In this document: positions 8,699 to 17,422 of the stretch, in pieces
Position numbering within the stretch: position 1 is the first letter of the stretch
Layout: each line of letters begins with the position of its first letter
Source: Salinisphaera sp052044135
Lineage (GTDB): Bacteria > Pseudomonadota > Gammaproteobacteria > Nevskiales > Salinisphaeraceae
DNA: 64,000 nucleotides
Direction: 5' to 3'
Assembly (NCBI RefSeq): GCF_052044135.1
Contig: NZ_JBQDYF010000002.1
Span: 248,001 to 312,000 of the forward strand
Made by a program: the position numbers and the translations under genes
The notes under the pieces: generated by a model
Database searches by the model: none
Seen by the model: only the letters and a program-made list of their open reading frames with translations
What the model was told of the DNA's origin: nothing

Positions 8699-9369
8699 CC
8701 GATCTCGCCGGCGGCGATTACAGTCAGCCGCGGACGGTGGGCCCGGCGTTCCGGCCGCATGATCTGGTGCATATCACGCCGGCCGCGCTGACCCCGGATG
8801 CCCCCGCATGGGCGCAGGCCGTGGTCGCCCGCGGCGAACCGGTGGTGGTGCGACGCGGGCATCGCGATGCGACGACCCTGCCGGTCGGCGTTCGCGGGGC
8901 GAGCCGTGATCGGCGCTTCGCCGCCCGTGTGTCGCCCTCGGGGTTGCGGGGCGATCCGGTCACACCGGAATCGCTGGTCGACGGGCCCGACCCGGCGCGG
9001 GACGCGCGCATTCCGGCCCTCGCCGTGCTGCCGGCGTTGCGCGCCGCGATGGCGCCGTGGTCCGGTGCCTGGGGCATCGGCGGGGCCGTGGGTTACGAAT
9101 TGGCCTGCGGGGCGGCGGCCTGTCATGCCCAATCCGATGTCGATCTGATCCTGCGTGTTGGCCGGACGCCGGTACCGGCCGCGCTGCGCGCGCTGGCCGA
9201 ACGGCTGGCCACGCTGCCGGTGCGCTGCGACGTCCAGCTGGAAACGCCGGCCGGCGGTGTGGCCTTGGCCGATTGGCTGTCGGCGCCGCCGCAGGTGCTG
9301 GTCAAATCGGATCAGGGGCCGTATCTGGCGGCCGATCCCTGGGCGCTCATGGCAGGCTGTACGTCATGA
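8686..9369 (+). CDS. mdcG: Phosphoribosyl-dephospho-CoA transferase (holo-MdcC synthase)
   Basis: A 227-residue nucleotidyltransferase that attaches the prosthetic group made by MdcB to Ser25 of MdcC. The active-site pattern is GAWGIGGAVGYEL (127-139) followed by SDVDLIL with Asp151 and Asp153, the metal-binding pair of MdcG. The start is GTG at 8686, inside the mdcE 3' end. The next in-frame ATG lies too deep in the protein. The TGA stop overlaps the mdcH ATG. In the usual mdc operon layout an mdcF transporter gene may sit nearby, and none is present here. Confidence 0.9.
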   Translation: MGRLTDLAGGDYSQPRTVGPAFRPHDLVHITPAALTPDAPAWAQAVVARGEPVVVRRGHRDATTLPVGVRGASRDRRFAARVSPSGLRGDPVTPESLVDGPDPARDARIPALAVLPALRAAMAPWSGAWGIGGAVGYELACGAAACHAQSDVDLILRVGRTPVPAALRALAERLATLPVRCDVQLETPAGGVALADWLSAPPQVLVKSDQGPYLAADPWALMAGCTS

Positions 9370-10307
9370 GCGTGGTGTTCACCTTTCCCGGGCAGGGGGC
9401 GCAGCGCCCCGGCATGCTTGCCGACTTGCCCGACAACGACATCGTGACCGACACGCTGGCGACCGCCCGCGCCGCGCTCGGTGAAGACGTGTGCGCCCTG
9501 GATACGCGCGCGGCTCTGGCCGACACCCGGGCGGTGCAGATCGCGCTGTGCGTGGTCGGGGTCGCGGCCGCGCGCGATCTCATCCAGGCCGGTGCCGCGC
9601 CCGCTGCCGTGATGGGGCTTTCCATCGGCGCCTGGCCGGCGGCGGTGATCGCCGGCGCGCTCGATTTTGCCGATGCGCTGCGGCTGGTGGCCGAACGCGG
9701 TCGTCTGATGGGCGAGGCCTATCCCGAAGGCTATGGCATGGTCGCGGTGATTGGCCTGTCGGTCGCTGCGGTCGGGGCGTTGCTCGACGAACTCAATATC
9801 GGGGCCGGGGCGGCCGACACCCTCTATCTGGCCAATGTAAACGCCGATCAGCAGATCGTGGTCGCCGGCGCCGATAGCGCGCTGGCCCGGCTCGAACCGG
9901 CGGCCGCCGACGCCGGCGCGCCACGGGTGGTGCGACTGGATATGGCCGTGCCGTCCCATTGCGCGTTGATGCTGACGCCGGCCGGCCAGCTGGAGGCCAT
10001 GGCCCGTGACGTGATCTTTCGCGAACCGCAGCTGGCTTATTTCTCGGCCAACCGCCGCCGGCGTTTGTGGACCGGCGCGGAGATCCGCGACGATCTGGTG
10101 TGGAACATGGCGCGAACGGTGTACTGGGCCGATACGGCGCGCATCGTCGCCGAGGCCGGCTTCCGGCTGGCGGTGGAAATGCCGCCCGGCCACACGCTCA
10201 CCCGCCTGCAGCCGCCGCTCGAACCGCCCGGCGAGGCGATCGCGCTGGCCGATACCGGCCGGGCCAATACGCGCGCCCTGGTTGCGCGGGCTCAGGCCGG
10301 TCGATAG
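9366..10307 (+). CDS. mdcH: Malonate decarboxylase subunit epsilon (malonyl-CoA:ACP transacylase)
   Basis: A 313-residue FabD-like malonyltransferase that charges the activated ACP with malonate from malonyl-CoA. It shows FTFPGQGAQRPGML at the N-terminus, the nucleophile elbow GLSIG (Ser86), and the catalytic histidine in VPSHCAL (His198). It is the last gene of the mdc operon, coupled to mdcG by ATGA. The following gene starts 136 bp later with its own ribosome-binding site and is probably a separate unit. Confidence 0.93.
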   Translation: MSVVFTFPGQGAQRPGMLADLPDNDIVTDTLATARAALGEDVCALDTRAALADTRAVQIALCVVGVAAARDLIQAGAAPAAVMGLSIGAWPAAVIAGALDFADALRLVAERGRLMGEAYPEGYGMVAVIGLSVAAVGALLDELNIGAGAADTLYLANVNADQQIVVAGADSALARLEPAAADAGAPRVVRLDMAVPSHCALMLTPAGQLEAMARDVIFREPQLAYFSANRRRRLWTGAEIRDDLVWNMARTVYWADTARIVAEAGFRLAVEMPPGHTLTRLQPPLEPPGEAIALADTGRANTRALVARAQAGR

Positions 10308-10443
10308 GGCCGTTTGCCGTTTCGACGGCCGCAGCGCCCGGCTGGCATACTACGCGCCACTTGAATCGGCGCGCCGCCGCTCGCGGCGAACAGCCCGCGC
10401 GCTCGTCTGACCGTCCGCCGGGCCGGTGCAAGGAGTTCTCTCG

Positions 10444-11658
10444 ATGACCGAAACCGCCCAGAGCCGGGGTGAGCACATGCTCATGGTCTGCGTGCTCGGC
10501 CTGCTGACGGCCGTCGCGCCGTTGTCGATCGATACCTATCTGCCGGCCATGCCGGCATTGGCACGCCAGTTCGCCGTCGACCCGGCCCATGTCCAGTACA
10601 GTCTGAGCCTGTTCTTCGTGGGGCTGGGTTTCGGCCAGTTGCTCTATGGCCCGGTATCCGACCGGCACGGCCGGCGCCCGGTGCTGTATTTCGGGCTGGC
10701 GTTGTATCTGGTGGCGAGCGTCGCCTGCGCGCTGTCGATCTCGATCAACATGCTGATCGCGGCGCGCCTGGTGCAGGGCCTGGGTGCCGCGGCCGGGCCG
10801 GTGATGGCGCGGGCCATCGTGCGCGACCGTTTCCAGGGCTCGAAGGCGGCCAGCGTGATGTCGTTCGTGGTCATGGTCATGGGCGCCGCACCGCTGATCG
10901 CGCCCATGATCGGCAGCATGATTCTGTTCTTCGGCGAATGGCAGCTCATTTTCTGGATGCTTCTGGCCTATGCCATCGTTGCGCTGGCAGCCATCGCGCT
11001 GCTGTTGGTCGAGTCGCACCCACAGCGTCGGCGAGTGCGCGACCGCAGCCTAGTTGCGCAATACATCGGCTATCTTTCGCTGGTCACGCGGCTGCCGGTG
11101 TTTCTCTATCTGGCCTGCGGCTCGCTGATGTTCGGCGCGCTGTTCTCGTACGTGGCCGCCAGTTCGTTCGTGTACGTGAACGAATTCGGCGTGGACGAAT
11201 CGCTGTTCGGTTTCTATTTCAGTGCCAACGTCGTTTCGATGCTGATCGGCACCTTCACCAACGGGCGCATCGTCCAGCGTTTCGGCTATCGCACGCTGCT
11301 TGGTGTGGCGGTGGGCAATACGCTGGCCTGTGCCCTGATTCTGCTGGCGACCACACTGACCGGGTTCGGTGGCTTCTGGGGCGTGGCGGTGCCGTTGTTC
11401 TTCCTGTTGTCGACGGTCGGCGTCGCCGGGGCGAACACGGTCGCCGGGCTGCTCGACCTGGCGCCCGACGCCGCCGGCGCGGCCTCGGCCCTGTTCGGCG
11501 TGTTCCAGTTCGCCTGTGGCGCGATCGCCACCTGGGGTGTGGGCCTGATCGGCGGCGATGCCCGGGCCATGGCGATCGTGATGACGGGCTCGGCCGGGTC
11601 CGCGTTTCTGGCTTATCTGGCGCTGCGCCGCTGGGCCCCGGCGCCCGGCGACACCTGA
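10444..11658 (+). CDS. Bcr/CflA-family multidrug efflux MFS transporter
   Basis: A 404-residue inner-membrane drug:H+ antiporter of the DHA1 12-TM type. The N-terminal block PLSIDTYLPAMPALARQF and motif A in GPVSDRHGRRPVLYFG are typical of Bcr/CflA. RLVQGLGAAAGPVMARAIVRD is the motif C region. The ATG at 10444 follows AAGGAG at 10429-10434. It lies directly after the mdc operon, but family membership argues for export of small drugs, not malonate uptake. Confidence 0.85.
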   Translation: MTETAQSRGEHMLMVCVLGLLTAVAPLSIDTYLPAMPALARQFAVDPAHVQYSLSLFFVGLGFGQLLYGPVSDRHGRRPVLYFGLALYLVASVACALSISINMLIAARLVQGLGAAAGPVMARAIVRDRFQGSKAASVMSFVVMVMGAAPLIAPMIGSMILFFGEWQLIFWMLLAYAIVALAAIALLLVESHPQRRRVRDRSLVAQYIGYLSLVTRLPVFLYLACGSLMFGALFSYVAASSFVYVNEFGVDESLFGFYFSANVVSMLIGTFTNGRIVQRFGYRTLLGVAVGNTLACALILLATTLTGFGGFWGVAVPLFFLLSTVGVAGANTVAGLLDLAPDAAGAASALFGVFQFACGAIATWGVGLIGGDARAMAIVMTGSAGSAFLAYLALRRWAPAPGDT

Positions 11659-11794
11659 GCGGTCGGCCGGTGCGGCGCGCGCGTGATTTTGCCATCGGCG
11701 GCCGGCATGCAACGAATGGCGGAGGGCTGAACACGGCCAACACAGCGGCGGCTATGTCAGGATAGCCGGGTTGTCGTACCCGAGATGAACACAC

Positions 11795-12709
11795 ATGTCC
11801 CTTCGTATTTTTTTTACCGGCGGCTCCGGCAAAGCCGGTCGCCATGTAGTGCCTTATCTGCTCGATCGCGGCCATACCGTGGTCAACATCGACCGCACGC
11901 CGCTGGATGACCCGCGAGTCCACAACCTGACCGCCGATATCACCGATTCAGGCCAGATGTTCAATGCATTGACCAGCTACGCGCATCTCGGTGAGCTGGA
12001 ACAGGCTGAGGGCGGGCCGAAGCCTTTCGATGCCGTGGTTCATTTCGCCGCCATCCCGCGCATCCTGGTTACGCCGGACAACGAGACCTATCGCATCAAC
12101 ACGGTGGGCACCTACAACGTACTCGAAGCGGCCACCAAGCTCGGCGTGCGCAAGATCGTGTTCGCCTCCTCGGAGACCACCTACGGCGTCTGTTTCGCCG
12201 AGGGCGAGGTCAAGCCGGAGTTCCTGCCGGTCACTGAAGACCATCCGACCCGGCCCATCGACAGCTATGCCATGTCCAAGCTCTGCAACGAGGCGACCGC
12301 GGAAGTCTTCGCCCGGCGCAGTGGCGCGGATATCTATGGCCTGCGTATCGGCAATGTGATCGAGCCGCATGAATACGCGACCTATTTCCCGCGCTATTTC
12401 GACGACCCGTCGCTGCGCCGCCGCAATATCTTCTGCTACATCGACGCCCGCGATCTGGGTCAGATCGTGGATCGCTGCCTGGCGACCGACGGGCTGGGCT
12501 ACGAGGTTTTCAACGCCGGCAACGACCACAACTCGGTCGACCTGACCACCACCGAGATCATCGAGGAATTCTATCCGGACGTGCCGGTGACCCGGGAGCT
12601 GGGCGAATACGAAGCGTTGTATTCGAATCGCAAGATCCGCGATCTGCTGGGCTTCGAGGAACAGCATCCCTGGCATCGTCACGTGCGCTCGCCGCGACAG
12701 GACGACTGA
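11795..12709 (+). CDS. NAD(P)-dependent epimerase/dehydratase (extended SDR)
   Basis: A 304-residue Rossmann enzyme. The nucleotide-binding motif is FTGGSGKAGRH (8-17, an atypical TGGxGxAG form). The catalytic residues are S125/S126 in VFASSETTYG and the Y158-x3-K162 pair in SYAMSK. Length and motifs match sugar-epimerase-like or uronate-dehydrogenase-like extended SDRs. The substrate cannot be told. Neighbours are unrelated transporters, so it is probably monocistronic. Confidence 0.82.
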   Translation: MSLRIFFTGGSGKAGRHVVPYLLDRGHTVVNIDRTPLDDPRVHNLTADITDSGQMFNALTSYAHLGELEQAEGGPKPFDAVVHFAAIPRILVTPDNETYRINTVGTYNVLEAATKLGVRKIVFASSETTYGVCFAEGEVKPEFLPVTEDHPTRPIDSYAMSKLCNEATAEVFARRSGADIYGLRIGNVIEPHEYATYFPRYFDDPSLRRRNIFCYIDARDLGQIVDRCLATDGLGYEVFNAGNDHNSVDLTTTEIIEEFYPDVPVTRELGEYEALYSNRKIRDLLGFEEQHPWHRHVRSPRQDD

Positions 12710-12865
12710 GCCCGGCGGCCGGCCTTGCGCCCCGGCGCCGGGCGGGCAGCGATTCTCCGCTGGTGCATGGCCCGTCCGGCGATCGGCGGGTAATGCGCTG
12801 ACGCACCGCGCGCCCGCAACGACCGACTGGTAGTATCGCCGGTCGAATCCATCCGTCGCTGTGTT

Positions 12866-13741
12866 ATGTCGAGTTCTCGTCACACCGGCCTGGCGAGCCT
12901 TTTTGTGCTGCTTGCCGGTTCACTCTGGGGGTTGTACTGGGTGCCGGTGCGTGCACTGGCGAGCGCGGGCCTGGTCGGGGCTCGAGGCTCGCTGCTGGTG
13001 GCGGGGGTCGCGTTTGTACTGTTGCTGATGGCCATGTGCGTTGTCCGCTCGCACCCGGGCCGGATCGATCCGCTCGGTCTCGGCGCCAATGCCGCGGGTG
13101 GCGCGGCCTTCATGCTGTATTCGGTGGGCCTGGTGGAGGGGCGGATCAGCGCGGTGATCCTGTTGTTCTACCTGACGCCGGTATGGACCACCCTGATCAC
13201 GGCACTCGTGCTGCGCTGGCCGGTGCCGCGGCTGCGCTACGCGGTGATCGGGCTTGGCCTGATCGGGCTCGTGCTGGTGCTGGGCGTGCACGACGGCGTG
13301 CCGTTGCCGCATGCCGTGGGCGAATGGCTCGGTCTCGCGGCGGGCGCACTGTGGTCGTTGGCCTCGGTCGGCATGCGGGTGCGCGGCGAAATGCCGCCGC
13401 TGGCCGGCAGCACGGTGTTCGCCGCGGGCGCATTGATCGCGGGCGGGTTGCTTTGGCTGGTGCTGCCGATGGCGCCGGGGGCGCCCGCCATCTCGCTCGA
13501 TGCCGCATCCGTCGTCTGGGCGGTGGCCGCCGCACTGATCTGGTGGATCGGATCGATGCTGGCACTGGTCTGGGCGGCCGCCCGTCTCGAACCGGCCCGG
13601 GTCGGCATTCTGCTCATGAGCGAAGTATTGGTCGGCGTGGTCTCGTCGGCGCTTTTCGCACACGAGGCCTTGAATGCTTCCCAGATCGCCGGCGCCGCGC
13701 TGCTGTTGGCGGCGGGTCTTCTCGACGCCTTGTCCGGTTGA
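12866..13741 (+). CDS. EamA/DMT-family transporter
   Basis: A 291-residue membrane protein with ten predicted hydrophobic segments arranged as two EamA repeats (about 10-140 and 150-290). It opens with ASLFVLLAGSLWGLYWVPVR, typical of drug/metabolite exporters. VILLFYLTPVWTTLITALVL and ILLMSEVLVGVVSSALF are the paired conserved segments. The substrate is unknown. A TAGTAT -10-like hexamer at 12831-12836 lies at a fitting distance upstream. Confidence 0.82.
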   Translation: MSSSRHTGLASLFVLLAGSLWGLYWVPVRALASAGLVGARGSLLVAGVAFVLLLMAMCVVRSHPGRIDPLGLGANAAGGAAFMLYSVGLVEGRISAVILLFYLTPVWTTLITALVLRWPVPRLRYAVIGLGLIGLVLVLGVHDGVPLPHAVGEWLGLAAGALWSLASVGMRVRGEMPPLAGSTVFAAGALIAGGLLWLVLPMAPGAPAISLDAASVVWAVAAALIWWIGSMLALVWAAARLEPARVGILLMSEVLVGVVSSALFAHEALNASQIAGAALLLAAGLLDALSG

Positions 13742-13750
13742 GCGGGTGGC

Positions 13751-14971
13751 TTATTCGGCCGCCGGGGGCGTATCGCGGGCGGGCTTGATTGACGGCGCGA
13801 CCGCGGCGCGGCCCGTCGCCGGGGCGTCGACCGTAAGCCAGCCGAGTACCGTGGCGGCGCCGAGCGCGATCAGCGCGTCGGTGATCTCGGCCGAACGGCC
13901 GGGCAGGTGGGTTTCCAGCATGCTGGTGGCGAACAGCCCGGCCGCGACCAGGGCGCCGGCGACGGCATGGCGCGGGCCGGCCACGGTGATGAGCCAGACC
14001 AGGCTCGAATACAAAAAGACCTTGTCGGCCAGCGCCTGCGTATTGGCGGCCATCGATCCGTGCAGAATCGAGAAGAAGGGCAGCCAGCCGAATGCATGCG
14101 CGATCGGCTGCCAGTCAAAGGGAAGCAGGCGATCGCCCACGATCACCAGGCCCAGCAGCACGGCCAGCACGCCGCCGGCCCATGCCCGACGCATGCTCGA
14201 CAATACAAGCCAGGCCGCGACGGCGATCGGCAGGGCAACGAGCTCGGACAACGAGAGCCGGTTGTGGGTGATGAGGATCTTGGCCGACAACACCGCGAGC
14301 ATCATGACCACGAGCAGCCAGCGGCTGCGCCGGCGCCCGGCCAGGTCGCATAGCAGGGCACCCACCACGGTCCAGATGACCACGTAGGACACGACGTCGA
14401 AGCCGTGCACGCCGGGATGGATGACGACCGGTTTGATCGCCCGCCAGTAGGCATGCAGGTCGATCGTGGGCACGTAGGGGAAAAGGCGGTAGGCGAGAAA
14501 CGACAGCAGCAGCAGCGCGGCGGTCTGGCGTGCCGGTGAATGCATGTCGACGGGCCGGTCCAGCCACCGGATCAGTGGCAGCGCCAGCAGCGCGCCGAAC
14601 AGCGTACCGGCCACGTTCGGGTAGACATCGGTGAGCGTGGTGACGCGGCCGGTGTCGAAGAACTGAGTGATCTCGATGCTCAGACACAGCATGACGCCCA
14701 GCCCGGTTGCCCATAGCACCTGTCGCCAAGCGGGCCGTGCGTCATTCTGTGCTGCCACGCAGAACAGGCCCAGCGGGACATACAGGACGATGTTCGCAAT
14801 CAGGCCGGAAAACGGTTGATCGCGCATGTGGTCGCTGAGAAACAGTGTCCGTACCGCGGCCCCCAGCGAGCCGCCGTGGAAAGCGAAGGGATAGAGCGAG
14901 CCATAAACAATGAAGATTGTCGCCGCCAGGCTGGCGTACAAGAAGCGACGAGGCGAATTGAGCGACGGCAT
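13751..14971 (-). CDS. VanZ-family integral membrane protein
   Basis: A 406-residue multi-pass protein. The N-terminal half carries the VanZ pattern: a first helix LYASLAATIFIVYGSLYPF, then IANIVLYVPLGLFCV, then LCLSIEITQFFDTGRVTTLT (E-Q-F-R/D-like motif) and DVYPNVAGTLFGALLAL. The C-terminal half adds further helices and a Pro/Ala-rich cytoplasmic tail. VanZ-family members in Gram-negatives are mostly of unknown function. The ATG at 14971 is chosen because the upstream open frame contains a repeat element and no family similarity. The repeat (14982-15005) ends about 10 bp before the ATG. Confidence 0.78.
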   Translation of the reverse strand: MPSLNSPRRFLYASLAATIFIVYGSLYPFAFHGGSLGAAVRTLFLSDHMRDQPFSGLIANIVLYVPLGLFCVAAQNDARPAWRQVLWATGLGVMLCLSIEITQFFDTGRVTTLTDVYPNVAGTLFGALLALPLIRWLDRPVDMHSPARQTAALLLLSFLAYRLFPYVPTIDLHAYWRAIKPVVIHPGVHGFDVVSYVVIWTVVGALLCDLAGRRRSRWLLVVMMLAVLSAKILITHNRLSLSELVALPIAVAAWLVLSSMRRAWAGGVLAVLLGLVIVGDRLLPFDWQPIAHAFGWLPFFSILHGSMAANTQALADKVFLYSSLVWLITVAGPRHAVAGALVAAGLFATSMLETHLPGRSAEITDALIALGAATVLGWLTVDAPATGRAAVAPSIKPARDTPPAAE

Positions 14972-14981
14972 GACCGTTATT

Positions 14982-15005
14982 CTAGGGTCTGTTGCCGTTT
15001 CGTAC
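14982..15005 (-). repeat. 24-bp motif, copy 1 (inverted relative to copy 2)
   Basis: On the minus strand it reads GTACGAAACGGCAACAGACC followed by CTAG and then AATA, so it contains TAGAAT, a 5/6 match to the sigma70 -10 hexamer, 11 bp before the VanZ ATG. It may be part of a promoter or an extragenic repeat family. Confidence 0.65.
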
Positions 15006-15257
15006 ACGTGCCGCGTTGGAGACCGCAAATCGTGTCCGGCAAGGCGCGAGTCGCCGTGTCGTGGCGCGCCACGACCCAGACTCACAACGCCGCCGGGCGC
15101 CCCTAGTAAATTTTTTGGGCGGCCCAACCCTTCGGCACAAGTGCCCAATATATCAACAATACGACGGCAATCCAGCGTTGTAGCCCTCTCACGTAGAACG
15201 ACTACGCCACGTTCGCTACGCCTCGTCTTGCCGCAAAACAGCGCTTGGCGCGGACGC

Positions 15258-15281
15258 GTACGAAACGACAACAGGCCCTAG
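15258..15281 (+). repeat. 24-bp motif, copy 2
   Basis: GTACGAAACGACAACAGGCC followed by CTAG on the plus strand. It matches copy 1 with two differences and opposite orientation. It lies just beyond the stop of the Cdh-like gene and here is followed by CCTT, not AATA, so it lacks the -10-like hexamer. Confidence 0.65.
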
Positions 15282-15298
15282 CCTTGCCGGCGAAACGC

Positions 15299-16090
15299 TC
15301 ACGGGGCGCGAGTCGGGGGGTGAAAGCGATCGATACCGGGCAGCACGCCACAGGCATGCGACGCCAGTTCCTCGGCCGAGCCGAAGTTGCCCGCCAGTCG
15401 ATGGGTGCGCGTGGCAAGCAATACGGGACCGGCGCCGTTGACCGCGGTCAGCGCCATGCCGTAGTCGCCCATATGCTGGCGCGCATGGTCGTGGTCGGCC
15501 AACAGCCGCACCGCACTCTCGCGCTCGAGCCGGTGGATCGAAACCCGGCGGGCGATGTAGCGATGTCCGCGCAACGGCTGCGGCAGGGCGGCCCAGTGCC
15601 GGCCGATCCGGTCCGCCATGGCGGTGAGCCGCTGCTTGACCACCGGATCGATACAGGAGATATGGATGTGCAGTTGGTTCTGGGTCCGCCCGTGGCGCGA
15701 GTTCAGGGCCAGCAGGATGTCATCGTCGGGGATCGGGTGTCCGAAGCGCCGGGCCATGATGCCCCGGCGCCGCCATGCCTCGGCGAAATAATGGGGCGAG
15801 CCGGGGGCGAGTACGGCCGGGCTTTCGATTCCGGTCACGCGCCGGGTTGGAATCAGCAGATACTGCAGCGGCCCCACGAGATCCTTGAGCAGCGCATAGC
15901 CGCCCGCGGTATCGACGCGCGCGCAGGGTCCGGTGCCATGATCAGCCCGGGCGGCGGGTACGCACTTGTCATGCACGATGTGCCAGAGCGCATTGGGATC
16001 GTGCGCGCAGGCGGTGCCCGCGGCGATCATGCCCGACAGGCCGATCGCGGCCAGTAGCACAAGTGCGACGCGTGGGCGTGAAGGGCGCAT
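15299..16090 (-). CDS. cdh: CDP-diacylglycerol pyrophosphatase
   Basis: A 263-residue exported or inner-membrane-anchored enzyme that hydrolyses CDP-diacylglycerol to phosphatidate and CMP. An N-terminal signal/anchor (VALVLLAAIGLSGMIAAGTA) is followed by family blocks ALWHIVHDKCVPAA (34-47), LVGPLQYLLIPTRRVTGIES (71-90), SPHYFAEAWRRR and the HIT-like catalytic motif QLHIHISC (139-146). Length fits E. coli Cdh (about 250). The ATG at 16090 is selected as the start of the signal sequence. The 291-bp upstream gap (16091-16381) shows no other gene. Confidence 0.88.
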   Translation of the reverse strand: MRPSRPRVALVLLAAIGLSGMIAAGTACAHDPNALWHIVHDKCVPAARADHGTGPCARVDTAGGYALLKDLVGPLQYLLIPTRRVTGIESPAVLAPGSPHYFAEAWRRRGIMARRFGHPIPDDDILLALNSRHGRTQNQLHIHISCIDPVVKQRLTAMADRIGRHWAALPQPLRGHRYIARRVSIHRLERESAVRLLADHDHARQHMGDYGMALTAVNGAGPVLLATRTHRLAGNFGSAEELASHACGVLPGIDRFHPPTRAP

Positions 16091-16381
16091 GACGTTCCAC
16101 GGCGGATCGAGGTCACCGAGCTTAGCGCAAGTGCCATCCGTGTAGCACGGGATGCGTACGCGCCATGTTGCGTGCATGATGCATTCAGTTACTCAGGGCC
16201 TGGAGGCCGGACATGGCTTTGACGGTTGGTCGGCCTTGCAGGCAAGGCTGCCGCTGATTCCGGGCCCTCGAGTGCGCCGGCGTGCCGCGGCGTTTGTCGT
16301 GCCTCGCGTCGCTCACGGCCGCCCGGGTGATCGGCGTCGCCGCGATCTTGCTATCGAATCGAATCATCCAATGGAGTGACC

Positions 16382-17350
16382 ATGGAATACCGCACACTCG
16401 GTCTGACCGAACTCAAGACCGCCCCGCTGATTTTCGGCGGTAACGTGTTCGGCTGGACGCTGAACGAAAAAGACAGCTTCGACATGATCGATGCCTGGCT
16501 GGATGCGGGCTTCAACATGATCGATACCGCCGATGTCTATTCGAAGTGGGCCGAGGGCCACGCCGGCGGAGAATCGGAACGCCTGCTGGGGCGTTATTTC
16601 GCCGAACGCGGCAATCGCGATCGCATCGTGCTGGCGAGCAAGGTGGGCATGGAGATGCCCGGTCAGGGCCAGGGGCTGTCGCGCGACTGGATCACCACGG
16701 CGATCGAGAACTCGCTGCGGCGCCTGAATACCGATTATCTCGATCTTTACTTCGCCCATACCCACGATGACAGCACGCCGATCCACGAAACCATGGCGGC
16801 TTTCGATCGGTTGATCGACGACGGCAAGGTTCGCAACATCGGGGCATCCAACTACGATGGCTCGCGCCTGGTCTCGGCGCTGGGCGCGGCCCGCGATCTG
16901 GAGGTGCCGCGCTATGAAGTGCTGCAGCCGTTCTACAATCTTTACGACCGCTTCGATTTCGAGAATGATCTGGCCGAGATCTGCCGCGAGCACGAGCTCG
17001 GTGTAACACCGTACTTCGCGCTGGCCAGCGGTTTCCTGACCGGCAAGTATCGCAGCCGCACCGACGCCGAAGGCCGTGCGCGGGCGCCGTTCGTGGACAA
17101 ATACTTCGACGCGCGCGGCATGCGCATTCTCGATGCGCTGGACGCGGTCGCCGCGCGCTACGAGACCACGCCGGCCGCGATCTCGCTGGCCTGGCTGATC
17201 CAGCGGCCGAGCGTGACCGCGCCGATCGTGTCCGCGACGTCGATGTCCCAGTTCGACCAGCTCGTTGCCGCCACCTCGATCACACTCGACGAACAGGCCC
17301 TCGCCACGCTGGATGAAGCGAGCACCACCGCGCCCGAAGAGCGCGAATAA
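16382..17350 (+). CDS. Aldo/keto reductase
   Basis: A 322-residue NADPH-dependent (beta/alpha)8 oxidoreductase. The catalytic tetrad is visible: D48 and Y53 in MIDTADVYS, K87 in VLASKVG, and H126 in LYFAHTHDD. It belongs to the YajO/Tas-like group without a close substrate indication. The ATG at 16382 is preferred to a GTG two codons earlier because GGAG at 16373-16376 is better spaced. It is followed after 72 bp by a second aldo/keto reductase, probably in one transcript. Confidence 0.88.
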   Translation: MEYRTLGLTELKTAPLIFGGNVFGWTLNEKDSFDMIDAWLDAGFNMIDTADVYSKWAEGHAGGESERLLGRYFAERGNRDRIVLASKVGMEMPGQGQGLSRDWITTAIENSLRRLNTDYLDLYFAHTHDDSTPIHETMAAFDRLIDDGKVRNIGASNYDGSRLVSALGAARDLEVPRYEVLQPFYNLYDRFDFENDLAEICREHELGVTPYFALASGFLTGKYRSRTDAEGRARAPFVDKYFDARGMRILDALDAVAARYETTPAAISLAWLIQRPSVTAPIVSATSMSQFDQLVAATSITLDEQALATLDEASTTAPEERE

Positions 17351-17422
17351 TCGACCCACGGCCGGTCGCGTCGCGCCGACGGCGCGGCCGGCTATCCATC
17401 AGTCAATGCTCAGGAGGACGAG

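Larger units (their letters stand above)
14972..15298. other. Repeat-bearing intergenic region (327 bp)
   Basis: The gap between VanZ (start 14971) and the Cdh-like gene (stop 15299) holds two inverted copies of a 24-bp motif, at 14982-15005 (CTAGGGTCTGTTGCCGTTTC then GTAC) and 15258-15281 (same motif on the other strand, two base differences). They bracket about 250 bp with no recognisable gene. A third partial copy lies at 21013-21032, again just upstream of a minus-strand start codon. Confidence 0.7.

Noticed and set aside
9366..10307. FabD of fatty-acid synthesis in place of MdcH
   Set aside because: The motifs are shared, but overlap with mdcG and operon position identify it as MdcH.
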